A stretch of 64,000 nucleotides of DNA, from contig DCIR01000012.1 of assembly GCA_002317155.1 (NCBI GenBank), forward strand, positions 1 through 64,000, written 5' to 3'. Each line of letters begins with the position of its first letter. The stretch's first letter is position 1. This document shows, in pieces, positions 8,101-15,469 of the stretch. The notes under the pieces are model-generated. The model had not been told where the DNA came from, made no database searches, and saw only the letters and a list, made by a program, of their open reading frames with translations. A program made the position numbers and the translations under genes. Source of the DNA: Lachnospiraceae bacterium UBA1721 (GTDB taxonomy: Bacteria; Bacillota; Clostridia; Lachnospirales; Lachnospiraceae).

Positions 8101-9249
8101 TTACTGACGCTTGGGCGGCTTGGGACCCATAAACTGATAGAAATATGTCTTCATCATACCGTTATATATCTTACGGTTCTTATCAGCCTTACGTCCAATA
8201 TCTTCCTCGGCCTTTTCATATGAAGTAATGAGATACATACTCCAACTGTCAAGTGCGGCATATCGCTTACCGATTGTTCCGTATAACGCCGGCAACTCAT
8301 TTTTATCAGAGATTCGCTCGCCGTACGGAGGATTGGTAATAATAAATCCATACTTCTTGGGATGACTAAGCTGTGCCACATCTCTGCGCTGGAAGTGAAT
8401 CATTTTCTCAACACCGGCAAGCTTGGCATTCTCTCTTGAAATCTTAACCATCTCATCGTCAAGGTCAAAGCCCTGAATATCCGTCTCTACATCATGCTTA
8501 ATTAAATCCTGAGCCTCTGTCACCGAATCATACCACAGAGATTTAGGAATAGCATTCTTCCAGCTCTCAGCGAGAAAGCTTCTGTTCATTCCGGGCGCTA
8601 TATTAGCGGCCATCAATGCGGCTTCAATAGGAATGGTACCACTGCCACAGAATGGATCAATAAGTATTCTGTCGGCATGCCATGGTGTCAGCATGATAAG
8701 TCCTGCTGCCAGATTTTCCGCAATAGGTGCCTTAGCTGTAAGCTTACGATAACCTCTCTTGTGCAGCGATTCTCCTGTCGTATCAAGTCCGACTGTCACC
8801 TCATCCTTAAGTAAAAACACTCTCAACGGATATGATGCTCCATCCTCATTAAACCAGTTAATATGATAGACCTCCTTAAGGCGGTCAACCATAGCTTTTT
8901 TCATAATAGACTGAATATCCGAAGGAGAAAAAAGCTTAGACTTTACACTAGCTGCTTTTGCAACCCAGAACTTACCGTCCGCAGGAATCCACTCCTCCCA
9001 AGGAAGCTTCTTGGTTCCCTGGAAAAGTTCCTCAAATGTCTCAGCGTGAAAGCTTCCTACCTTAACCAAAATACGTTCCGCAGTACGCAGAAAAATATTG
9101 GCGCGGCAGATAGCCTCAGCATCACCGAAGAAAGTTACTCGTCCATCCTGTACCTCAGTAATATCATACCCAAGGTCATCTATTTCCTTTTTAAGAACTG
9201 ACTCCATACCAAAATGACATGGGGCAATAAGTTCAAATGTCTTCATCAT
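8101..9249 (-). CDS. THUMP-domain SAM-dependent RNA methyltransferase (RlmL/YpsC family)
   Basis: A 382-residue protein with an N-terminal ferredoxin-like/THUMP RNA-binding part (about 1-160) and a Rossmann methyltransferase. Motif I is LIDPFCGSGTIPIEAAL (about 195-211); the catalytic NPPY motif is in ITNPPYGERI (about 305). NPPY marks N-methylation of a base amino group; relatives such as E. coli RlmL make m2G2445 in 23S rRNA, so the likely product is N2-methylguanosine in 23S rRNA. AAAGG precedes the ATG pair. The acidic membrane protein starts 47 bases after its stop and may be cotranscribed. Confidence 0.9.
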   Translation of the reverse strand: MMKTFELIAPCHFGMESVLKKEIDDLGYDITEVQDGRVTFFGDAEAICRANIFLRTAERILVKVGSFHAETFEELFQGTKKLPWEEWIPADGKFWVAKAASVKSKLFSPSDIQSIMKKAMVDRLKEVYHINWFNEDGASYPLRVFLLKDEVTVGLDTTGESLHKRGYRKLTAKAPIAENLAAGLIMLTPWHADRILIDPFCGSGTIPIEAALMAANIAPGMNRSFLAESWKNAIPKSLWYDSVTEAQDLIKHDVETDIQGFDLDDEMVKISRENAKLAGVEKMIHFQRRDVAQLSHPKKYGFIITNPPYGERISDKNELPALYGTIGKRYAALDSWSMYLITSYEKAEEDIGRKADKNRKIYNGMMKTYFYQFMGPKPPKRQ

Positions 9250-9324
9250 TATACCTTTTTCAAATTCATTTTCAATCTATGATCAAGCAATCATTATCTG
9301 TGCCTATCCTGGCACTTTTCATAA

Positions 9325-10584
9325 CTATTTAAGCAAAAATGCCATAGCACCGTGCTTAGGAATCGATACATTTATAGCCTCGGTGAACTCGCCGCTCTGG
9401 CCGCTCCAAAGCTCTGTTCCACTCACAGGAACATAAATCTCAAGCTCCTCAAGTGCAATGCTCACATCACTATCCTCTTCACCTGCATTAAAGATAGCTA
9501 CATACATACCGCCGTCACTGTTGGTTGCACACCATACTATATGCTCGATACCATTAATTTCACGGCGGAACATCTGATGTGCGTGTCTTGAATTGGCATG
9601 CATTTTAAGAATAGCTTCATTAGTCAAAAGACCAAGTGTGAACTCGTCAAATCCATTCATCTCACCACCGATCATCAGTGGTGATCTCATGATGCTCCAA
9701 AGAGTCATCATGGTAATCTGCTCATCTTCACTGAACTTAGTCCAGTTATCCTTATCGTAATCCTGTTTGAGTGGTCCTACAGGAAGCATATCTGCATCGG
9801 GATAGTGTCCTGCACCTGCATGAATGCTCCACTTCTCTGCTCTCTCAAACATTGCATAGAGCAGCTTCCAATCATCCCAGAAATCATCCGTAATACGCCA
9901 CATATTGGAAGTTGCCTTATAAAGCTCTGACTTCTCTATAAGTGCCGGTCCGGGTGAAAGTGATAAAATCATATCTCTTCCGCAGGCATTAAGCGAAGCT
10001 GACAGCATCTTTAACTCTTCTTCCTCACGAGGAAGCTCTCTGCATATGTCATCACACTTGATAAAATCAACTCCCCATGATGCATAAAGCGCAAAGATTG
10101 AATCATAATATGCACGTCCGATCTCATCATTTGTCACACCATACATATCGGGATTCCAGTAACAAATACTGTTAGATCTTGCTGCAGCACGAGCAGTCTT
10201 ATCTGTTCCGAGTACAGGAGTATTTTTAACTACTGCCTGTCTGGGAATACCTCTCATGATATGAATACCAAACTTAAGGCCAAGCGAATGAACATACTCA
10301 GCCAACGGAGCAAATCCCTTACCATCTGCTGCTGAAGGAAATCTGTTTACTGCAGGAAGAAGTCTTCCATACTCATCCATATTCAAGTCTGCGAAAGGCT
10401 CATACTCATGAGTAAGTGCAGTCGGCTGATACCACTGAATATCAACGACTACATATTCCCAACCAAACTCCTTCAAATTCTCTGCCATATATTCGGCATT
10501 CTTTCTTACGATATCCTCTGTTACTGCTGCCCCGTAGCAGTCCCAGCTGTTCCATCCCATAGGTGCAATCTGCGGCTTAATCAT
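9325..10584 (-). CDS. Alpha-galactosidase, GH27 family
   Basis: A 419-residue enzyme that removes alpha-1,6-galactose from galactomannan side chains, melibiose or raffinose sugars. PMGWNSWDCYG near the N-terminus is the family hallmark. The nucleophile is the Asp after FIKC (about 178) and the acid/base is in RITDDFWDDW (about 233). There is no signal peptide. AGGAGG stands 5 bases before the ATG at 10584, so the upstream in-frame codon at 10620 is rejected. It is the second intracellular glycosidase of the window that would suit galactomannan fragments, beside the beta-mannosidase. Confidence 0.94.
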   Translation of the reverse strand: MIKPQIAPMGWNSWDCYGAAVTEDIVRKNAEYMAENLKEFGWEYVVVDIQWYQPTALTHEYEPFADLNMDEYGRLLPAVNRFPSAADGKGFAPLAEYVHSLGLKFGIHIMRGIPRQAVVKNTPVLGTDKTARAAARSNSICYWNPDMYGVTNDEIGRAYYDSIFALYASWGVDFIKCDDICRELPREEEELKMLSASLNACGRDMILSLSPGPALIEKSELYKATSNMWRITDDFWDDWKLLYAMFERAEKWSIHAGAGHYPDADMLPVGPLKQDYDKDNWTKFSEDEQITMMTLWSIMRSPLMIGGEMNGFDEFTLGLLTNEAILKMHANSRHAHQMFRREINGIEHIVWCATNSDGGMYVAIFNAGEEDSDVSIALEELEIYVPVSGTELWSGQSGEFTEAINVSIPKHGAMAFLLK

Positions 10585-10637
10585 ATTATCCTCCTGAAAA
10601 TTATGAATTATTGTATTCAATCTGTCCCCAAACTATA

Positions 10638-11150
10638 TTAATCAAATACAGCCTTTATACTGTCATAGTGCAAGAACTCACCACGCTCTGCAATCTCCTT
10701 AATCTGATCAAGTGTAGCGAGCATAAATCCATCAGTCTCTTCTTCCTGTGCTTTTACATCAGATTCATCAAAATCAAGCACAAAACGATATACATCTACA
10801 AAGTAATTGTCGCCCTTACCTGGATTCTCACGGTGATATGTAAATCTGTAACCGCCTTCAGCATCTGAAACATCAAGACCGGTCTCCTCGAGTACCTCAC
10901 GCTTTACTGCATCAATAGATTCCTCTCCTGCCATAGCTGCTCCACCTGATACCTCCCACCATCCGGGAGCCCATGCCTTATCCATCTTTCTCTTGGTGAT
11001 AAGGAATGTATTGTCAGGTCTTGATACTACTCCGAGCACTGTAAGATGATATTCATCGTCCGCAAGTGTCCAATCATTTCGCTTCATGGTGCGTCCTGTT
11101 TTTACCTTATTCGCATCATAGATATCCCAAAGTTCTGATTCTTTACCCAT
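10638..11150 (-). CDS. Nudix hydrolase, isopentenyl-diphosphate isomerase-like subgroup
   Basis: A 170-residue Nudix protein. The Nudix box runs from GGAAMAGEESIDAV to REVLEETGLDV (about 67-92), with REVLEE binding Mg2+. The N-terminus ELWDIYDANKVKTGRTMKR and DEYHL are typical of the IDI/YfcD-like group, but the Cys/Glu residues needed for isomerase function are not evident, so a nucleoside-diphosphate-X hydrolase is more likely. The open frame extends to 11288, but GGAG 6 bases before the ATG at 11150 and the low-complexity upstream residues support the short form. Substrate unknown. Confidence 0.85.
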   Translation of the reverse strand: MGKESELWDIYDANKVKTGRTMKRNDWTLADDEYHLTVLGVVSRPDNTFLITKRKMDKAWAPGWWEVSGGAAMAGEESIDAVKREVLEETGLDVSDAEGGYRFTYHRENPGKGDNYFVDVYRFVLDFDESDVKAQEEETDGFMLATLDQIKEIAERGEFLHYDSIKAVFD

Positions 11151-11174
11151 TCTATTCTCCACAAAAAAATATTT

Positions 11175-11201
11175 ATGTCTGTAACATGTAAATGTCTGTA
11201 A
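11175..11201. repeat. Direct repeat in the Nudix gene leader
   Basis: ATGTCTGTAA occurs at 11175-11184 and 11192-11201, 17 bases apart, between the Nudix start codon and a probable promoter (minus-strand TTGCGA, 16 bases, TATTAT). Could be a regulator site; unproven. Confidence 0.35.
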
Positions 11202-11280
11202 GACCTGTCTCTGTTCAGAGCACAAGTCTGCATAGTAAATCAATAATATAATACAACGAATCAGTCGCAAAATCCATAGC

Positions 11281-11314
11281 ATAAACAAAGAGAGCCCGTA
11301 TTATACGGACTCTC
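11281..11314 (-). terminator. Terminator of yegP
   Basis: On the minus strand GAGAGTCCGT ... ACGGGCTCTC with one G-U pair, followed by TTTGTTTAT. Confidence 0.75.
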
Positions 11315-11358
11315 TTGAAAAATCACATTATGTTGCTTGTAGCAGCAATTTAGAGGAA

Positions 11359-11727
11359 TTAAACTTCCTTGATTTCTGCCTCGGGAGCGTTCTTTCTGAT
11401 ACTCTCGATACCATTCTTGCAGCCTGCAAGAGCCTTGTATCCTTCGCCGGTAGCAATGATTTCTCCGTTCTTTGCCTTGAGACGGAAACGGAACTCACCT
11501 GCCTTATCGGTATAAATCTCAAACTTAGGATTCTTCTCTTCAGCATAACCTTCCTTGGTCTGATCCTCAAGATTAGCAATAGGAGCATTCTTCTTCACGC
11601 TCTCGATTCCGTTCTTGCATGAATCCATTGACTTGTAGGTCTGGCTGGTAGCGATGATTTCGCCGTTTCCTGCCTTGAGATTAAAACGAAAACCTGCATC
11701 TGTAGTCTTAATTTCAAACTTTCCCAT
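11359..11727 (-). CDS. YegP family protein, two DUF1508 repeats
   Basis: A 122-residue protein built of two tandem copies of a ~50-residue unit: FEIKTTDAGFRFNLKAGNGE...CKNGIESVKKNAP and FEIYTDKAGEFRFRLKAKNGE...CKNGIESIRKNAP. This is the DUF1508/YegP fold, a small beta-rich protein often encoded as a single unit and of unknown biochemical role. AAGGAG is 11 bases upstream of the ATG. It has its own terminator and is probably monocistronic. Family call is secure; function unknown. Confidence 0.92.
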   Translation of the reverse strand: MGKFEIKTTDAGFRFNLKAGNGEIIATSQTYKSMDSCKNGIESVKKNAPIANLEDQTKEGYAEEKNPKFEIYTDKAGEFRFRLKAKNGEIIATGEGYKALAGCKNGIESIRKNAPEAEIKEV

Positions 11728-11906
11728 TTTACTTTGAACTCCTTATCTGATACTGTTTCGGAATCTTAGGGGAGATTCCATACACGTTTTACCAATTCTA
11801 TTTTACAGTTATTTGGCAGTTCAACATACTGTTAAAAATAACGATTATTTACGCGAAATTTGGTATATGTGGCAATTATTTTTTACTCGCCATCAACGGC
11901 TATATA

Positions 11907-12944
11907 CTATACTGTAGTTTCGCCGGCCAGTACGCTGATATAATCATCATAGTTTTTCTTAAGGAGTGCAGGTGTATCAAGTCCGTAAGGGCACTTTCTT
12001 GCACATTTGTTGCAGTGAATGCAGCTTGGAATCTTCTTCATCTCATTCTGCCAGTTTTCTCCAAGCCAGTTAGCAGACGGAGCACGTCTGAGCATCAGAG
12101 ACATTCTCGCGCAGTTATTTATCTGTATCTTCATCGGACAAGGCATACAATATCCGCAGCCTCTGCAGAACTCTCCGCTGAGTTCCTTCTGCTCACGGGA
12201 AATGAACTCTCGCATTTCATCATCCATAGCAGGAGTATTATCCATAAATGCAAGCCACTCCTCGAGTTCTTCCATTTTCTGAATTCCCCAAATAGGAAGA
12301 GCATTATCATACTCCGTCATAAATGCCATGGCAGCTTTTGAATTGTTTATCAGTCCGCCTGCGAGACCTTTCATCGCTATGAATCCGACATTCTTTTCCT
12401 TAGCCAGCTTAACGAGTTCGATTTCTTTCTCACTCGCAAGATAACTGAAGGGGAACTGTACGGTTTCATACAATCCTGAATTAACTATCAAAAATGCTAC
12501 TGCAAGCTGATGAGTGGTTATACCGATATGGCGGATCTTACCCTCAGCCTTAGCCTCCAGCATAGCCTCATACATGCCTGTTCCGTCACCGGGCTCATAG
12601 CAGCGATCGACACAGTGAATCTGGTAAATATCGATGTAATCTGTCTTCAACAGTTCAAGGCTTTTATTCAAATGCTCCTTTAAGTCCTCAGGAGTACGTG
12701 CCATTGTCTTAGTCGCAATATATACCTTGTCTCTCATTGTCGGCCACATATCACCGAACGCCAGACCAATTTTCTCCTCACTATTACTATATGCACGCGC
12801 AGTATCAAAAAAAGTCATGCCACCTTCATAAGCACGACGAAGAATTCTGACTGCTTCTTCGGCATCTGTTCTCTGGATGGGTAATGCTCCAAATGCATTC
12901 TGAGGTGTCTGTATACCTGTTGAACCAAGTGTTAATGTTTTCAT
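11907..12944 (-). CDS. Aldo/keto reductase with two C-terminal 4Fe-4S motifs
   Basis: A 345-residue protein. The AKR barrel shows FFDTARAYS (catalytic Asp/Tyr, about 46-54), IATKT (Lys) and YQIHCVD (His), so the tetrad is intact. The C-terminal ~90 residues carry two ferredoxin-type motifs, CRGCGYCMPCP (about 261) and CIHCNKCARKCP (about 308). This architecture is common in anaerobic Firmicutes; substrates are unknown and the clusters may link the flavin- or NAD-independent redox chemistry to ferredoxin (inference). AAGGAG is 5 bases before the ATG. It follows the NhaC gene by 63 bases with no clear terminator, so the two may be cotranscribed. Confidence 0.92.
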   Translation of the reverse strand: MKTLTLGSTGIQTPQNAFGALPIQRTDAEEAVRILRRAYEGGMTFFDTARAYSNSEEKIGLAFGDMWPTMRDKVYIATKTMARTPEDLKEHLNKSLELLKTDYIDIYQIHCVDRCYEPGDGTGMYEAMLEAKAEGKIRHIGITTHQLAVAFLIVNSGLYETVQFPFSYLASEKEIELVKLAKEKNVGFIAMKGLAGGLINNSKAAMAFMTEYDNALPIWGIQKMEELEEWLAFMDNTPAMDDEMREFISREQKELSGEFCRGCGYCMPCPMKIQINNCARMSLMLRRAPSANWLGENWQNEMKKIPSCIHCNKCARKCPYGLDTPALLKKNYDDYISVLAGETTV

Positions 12945-13007
12945 ATCCGCTCCTTATTTTTTAGACTAACTCTTTTGGGGTCCATAACTTATTTGTGAGC
13001 CCATCCC

Positions 13008-14663
13008 TCATTCTCTGGTCTGTTTCTTGCTTACAATTCTCTTCATAACTATCAGGAACACGACTACTCCGACTGCTCCGACAGGAATTGATACCCAGGT
13101 AAGTCCAATGTTACTGAGAGCTCCGGCTATTAAGTATGTCACAAAAGAAACTGCTGCTACACTGAGTGCATAAGGCAGCTGAGTCTCAACGTGATTAATA
13201 TGGTTACAATGTGCTCCGGCTGAAGACATAATCGTTGTATCTGAGATAGGCGAACAATGATCTCCGCATACAGCACCTGCAAGGCATGATGATATGCCTA
13301 CGAAGAATAACGGGCTGCCTTCAGGGAATACCGCCGATACGATAGGAATAAGTATTCCAAATGTACCCCACGATGTTCCGGTTGCAAAAGAAATAAGTGA
13401 TGCAATAACAAATACAACAGCAGGCAAAATCCATGCAAGATTCTGAATGCTTGCCATCACTGATTCTACAAATGTCTTGGCATCGAGCATATTGGTAATG
13501 CCCTTAAGCGAACTTGCGAGGGTAAGAATTGTAATAGCCGGAACCATTGCCACAAATCCCTTGGGAAGACATTCCATAGCATCCTTAAAGCTGATAACTC
13601 GTCTTACACAAAGATAAATCATTATGAAAATGACCGCCATCAAACCGCCCCAGGGAAGGCCTACCGTAGCATCTGTTTCTGAAAGTGCATCTATAACGGT
13701 TCCAGTTCCTTCGATTGATTCATAACCAATTTTTAACAGGGCCCATATACAGAAAACTATAAGTGCAATCACCGGAATAATAAGATCAATCATCTTACCG
13801 ATTCTTGGCTTAGCAGGACCTTCCTCTTCTATAATTCTCTCGTTCTTTTCTTCTTTCTCATCTTCGGTAGCCGCGTCAAGCATACTCAGATCACCGGTCT
13901 CTTTGGCCTTAATCTCAAATCCCGCCATTTTACCATAATCAAAACCAAGAGCTATGATTGTGACTACGAAAACAAGTGTATAAAGAGAATAGAAATTAAA
14001 CGGAATTGCTCTGATAAACAGTCCGACTCCCGAATAGTTTTCACTGTCAACATACTGCGATACTGCAGCTGCCCATGATGATACAGGTGCAATCATACAG
14101 ATAGGAGCTGCAGTTGCATCAATAATATACGCGAGCTTGACTCTCGATACGCGCTTACTGTCAGTAACAGGTGACATTACTGATCCTACTGTAAGGCAGT
14201 TAAAATAGTCATCTATAAAAATCAATATACCAAGAACAAATGAAGCAAACTGAGCTGCCTTTCTCGACTTAATATGCTTCTCAGACCACTCGCCAAAGGC
14301 TCTCGATGCTCCGGTCTTATTGATGAGAGCGACAACCGTGCCAAGGATAACCAGGAAAATAAATATTCCGGCATTATCCGCAACAGCAGTGGTAAGTCCG
14401 TCAACCACTACAATATTGACTGTCTCGGTAAAATTACACCCTGCCGCCATAAAGCTTGCGAGCACTATGCCGACAAACAGTGATGAATACGCCTCCTTTG
14501 TTACCAACGCAAGAATTATAGCCACAAGCGGAGGAAATAATGCCCATGCAGTTCCTACGAAGGAACCGGCCCCTGCCTTATGTACAATAAATACTGTTAA
14601 TGCCGCCAAAATGAATACAGCAGCTGCAATTATCACACTTTTATCTTTCTTCGCTTTCTTCAT
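13008..14663 (-). CDS. NhaC-family Na+/H+ antiporter
   Basis: A 551-residue integral membrane protein with about 11-12 helices and a long charged loop (about 245-285, Glu/Lys-rich). Features such as GTAWALFPPLVAIILALVTKEAYSSL at the N-terminus, FATGTSWGTFGILIPI and CGDHCSPISDTTIMSSAGAHCNHI fit the NhaC/YheL-type antiporters, which exchange Na+ for protons and sometimes malate for lactate. The length is typical. It lies 44 bases behind a small 62-residue gene and probably shares its transcript. Confidence 0.93.
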   Translation of the reverse strand: MKKAKKDKSVIIAAAVFILAALTVFIVHKAGAGSFVGTAWALFPPLVAIILALVTKEAYSSLFVGIVLASFMAAGCNFTETVNIVVVDGLTTAVADNAGIFIFLVILGTVVALINKTGASRAFGEWSEKHIKSRKAAQFASFVLGILIFIDDYFNCLTVGSVMSPVTDSKRVSRVKLAYIIDATAAPICMIAPVSSWAAAVSQYVDSENYSGVGLFIRAIPFNFYSLYTLVFVVTIIALGFDYGKMAGFEIKAKETGDLSMLDAATEDEKEEKNERIIEEEGPAKPRIGKMIDLIIPVIALIVFCIWALLKIGYESIEGTGTVIDALSETDATVGLPWGGLMAVIFIMIYLCVRRVISFKDAMECLPKGFVAMVPAITILTLASSLKGITNMLDAKTFVESVMASIQNLAWILPAVVFVIASLISFATGTSWGTFGILIPIVSAVFPEGSPLFFVGISSCLAGAVCGDHCSPISDTTIMSSAGAHCNHINHVETQLPYALSVAAVSFVTYLIAGALSNIGLTWVSIPVGAVGVVVFLIVMKRIVSKKQTRE

Positions 14664-14707
14664 TCTATGGGTTCCATACCTTTCTCATTTATCACAAATA
14701 TCTAAAT

Positions 14708-14896
14708 CTACTCAGCGTAAAACTCATTTACAAGTGTAGCATTAATCTCAGCTATCTCACGCTTTCCTTTAATATAGTCATCATACATTTCCCAAAGATC
14801 AAGTCCATCAAGCTCAAGACTGTCATCTTCAGATATCCACTGCTTTATCAATGCAATTCTTTCAGACTGTGTTGTCTCAGAAATCAATATCTTCAT
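14708..14896 (-). CDS. Small hypothetical protein
   Basis: A 62-residue acidic protein with no membrane segment. The core LDGLDLWEMYDDYIKGKREIAEINATL looks like a helical conserved domain; I recall similar short proteins in Lachnospiraceae but cannot name a function. AAGGGA before the ATG and the tight link to nhaC argue that it is real. It may be a helical partner or regulator, but nothing in the sequence shows this. Confidence 0.65.
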   Translation of the reverse strand: MKILISETTQSERIALIKQWISEDDSLELDGLDLWEMYDDYIKGKREIAEINATLVNEFYAE

Positions 14897-14955
14897 ATCT
14901 TTTCCCTTTCATAAATATAATTAAATCTCAAAATCTATTATATACTATTTGCAAT

Positions 14956-14986
14956 GAAAAAAGGGATACACTTTCGTGTATCCCTT
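14956..14986 (-). terminator. Distal terminator copy after the tRNA-Arg hairpin array
   Basis: Stem AAGGGATACAC / GTGTATCCCTT, loop TTTC; on the minus strand followed by TTTTTTC. The 22-base core GGGATACAC...GTGTATCCC is identical to the hairpin at 15249-15270. Confidence 0.8.
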
Positions 14987-15005
14987 ACATAATATATGTA
15001 TTCAT

Positions 15006-15017
15006 GTGCGCGAGAAG
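15006..15017. repeat. Second copy of the tRNA-Arg 3' end (12 bases)
   Basis: GTGCGCGAGAAG is identical to 15284-15295, which is the last 12 bases of tRNA-Arg (3' T-stem strand plus acceptor strand). No tRNA body is attached to it. Together with the repeated terminator hairpin it marks a partial duplication around the hairpin array. Confidence 0.75.
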
Positions 15018-15022
15018 GTGAG

Positions 15023-15271
15023 TGCGGTCCGGTGGACCGCATGCCACGAACCGACCGAGCCGGCAGGCGAGACCTTCGAACATTGCGAAGCAATGTTTGA
15101 GTCAAGCCGGACGGCCAAAAAAGAATCTCGCTTGCGAGATTCTCCGCCTGCGGCGGGTCGATTTATCGACAATTTCCTATCCGCCGCAGTGCGATCCTCG
15201 CGGAGCGTTTTCATGCAATAGGAAAGAATTTTCCTATTACATGAAAACGGGATACACTTTCGTGTATCCCG
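15023..15271 (-). ncRNA. Array of six perfect or near-perfect hairpins downstream of tRNA-Arg
   Basis: Read on the minus strand after tRNA-Arg, this GC-rich block folds into consecutive structures: 15248-15271 (10-base stem, a terminator), 15206-15249 (20-base stem with one G-U pair, loop of 4), 15142-15205 (nested stems CTCCGC/GCGGAG, CTGCGGCGG/CCGCCGCAG and GTCGAT/ATCGAC), 15122-15143 (10-base stem followed by six T), 15079-15097 (8-base stem AACATTGC) and 15023-15041 (8-base stem TGCGGTCC). There is no plausible gene: the overlapping open frames simply read through the palindromes. It could be a structured RNA, a decayed mobile repeat, or stacked terminators. The structure is plain; the function is unknown. 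Confidence 0.5.
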
Positions 15272-15282
15272 TTCATTTTGTG

Positions 15283-15356
15283 CGTGCGCGAGAAGATTCG
15301 AACTCCCGACCTTTTGATCCGTAGTCAAACGCTCTATCCAGCTGAGCTACGCGCAC
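15283..15356 (-). tRNA. tRNA-Arg(ACG)
   Basis: Acceptor GTGCGCG / CGCGCAC, D-arm GCTC...GAGC, anticodon stem TTTGA / TCAAA with loop CTACGGA (anticodon ACG, A34 normally deaminated to inosine by TadA), T-arm GGGAG TTCGAAT CTTCT (two G-U pairs), discriminator G. CCA is not encoded. Confidence 0.96.
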
Positions 15357-15388
15357 ATTTATATCTGTTGTTTGTCACAACAGATGAT

Positions 15389-15417
15389 ATTATATCCAAC
15401 CCCTATAGGAATGTCAA
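15389..15417 (-). promoter_or_regulatory. Perfect sigma-A promoter of tRNA-Arg
   Basis: Minus-strand TTGACA (15412-15417), 17-base spacer, TATAAT (15389-15394). Between it and the tRNA lies a small hairpin CTGTTGT / ACAACAG (15365-15383) in the transcribed leader. Confidence 0.9.
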
Positions 15418-15469
15418 TACAATAATTCAAAAACTTAAAATATTTTAAAAGGCCATTTTTACACCATCA

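Noticed and set aside
11151..11288. N-terminal extension of the Nudix protein
   Set aside because: Hydrophobic non-conserved residues and a GGAG directly before the internal ATG show the leader is untranslated.
15002..15328. Overlapping open frames of 80-108 codons on both strands
   Set aside because: They read through palindromes and the tRNA-Arg gene; composition reflects hairpins, no ribosome binding site fits.
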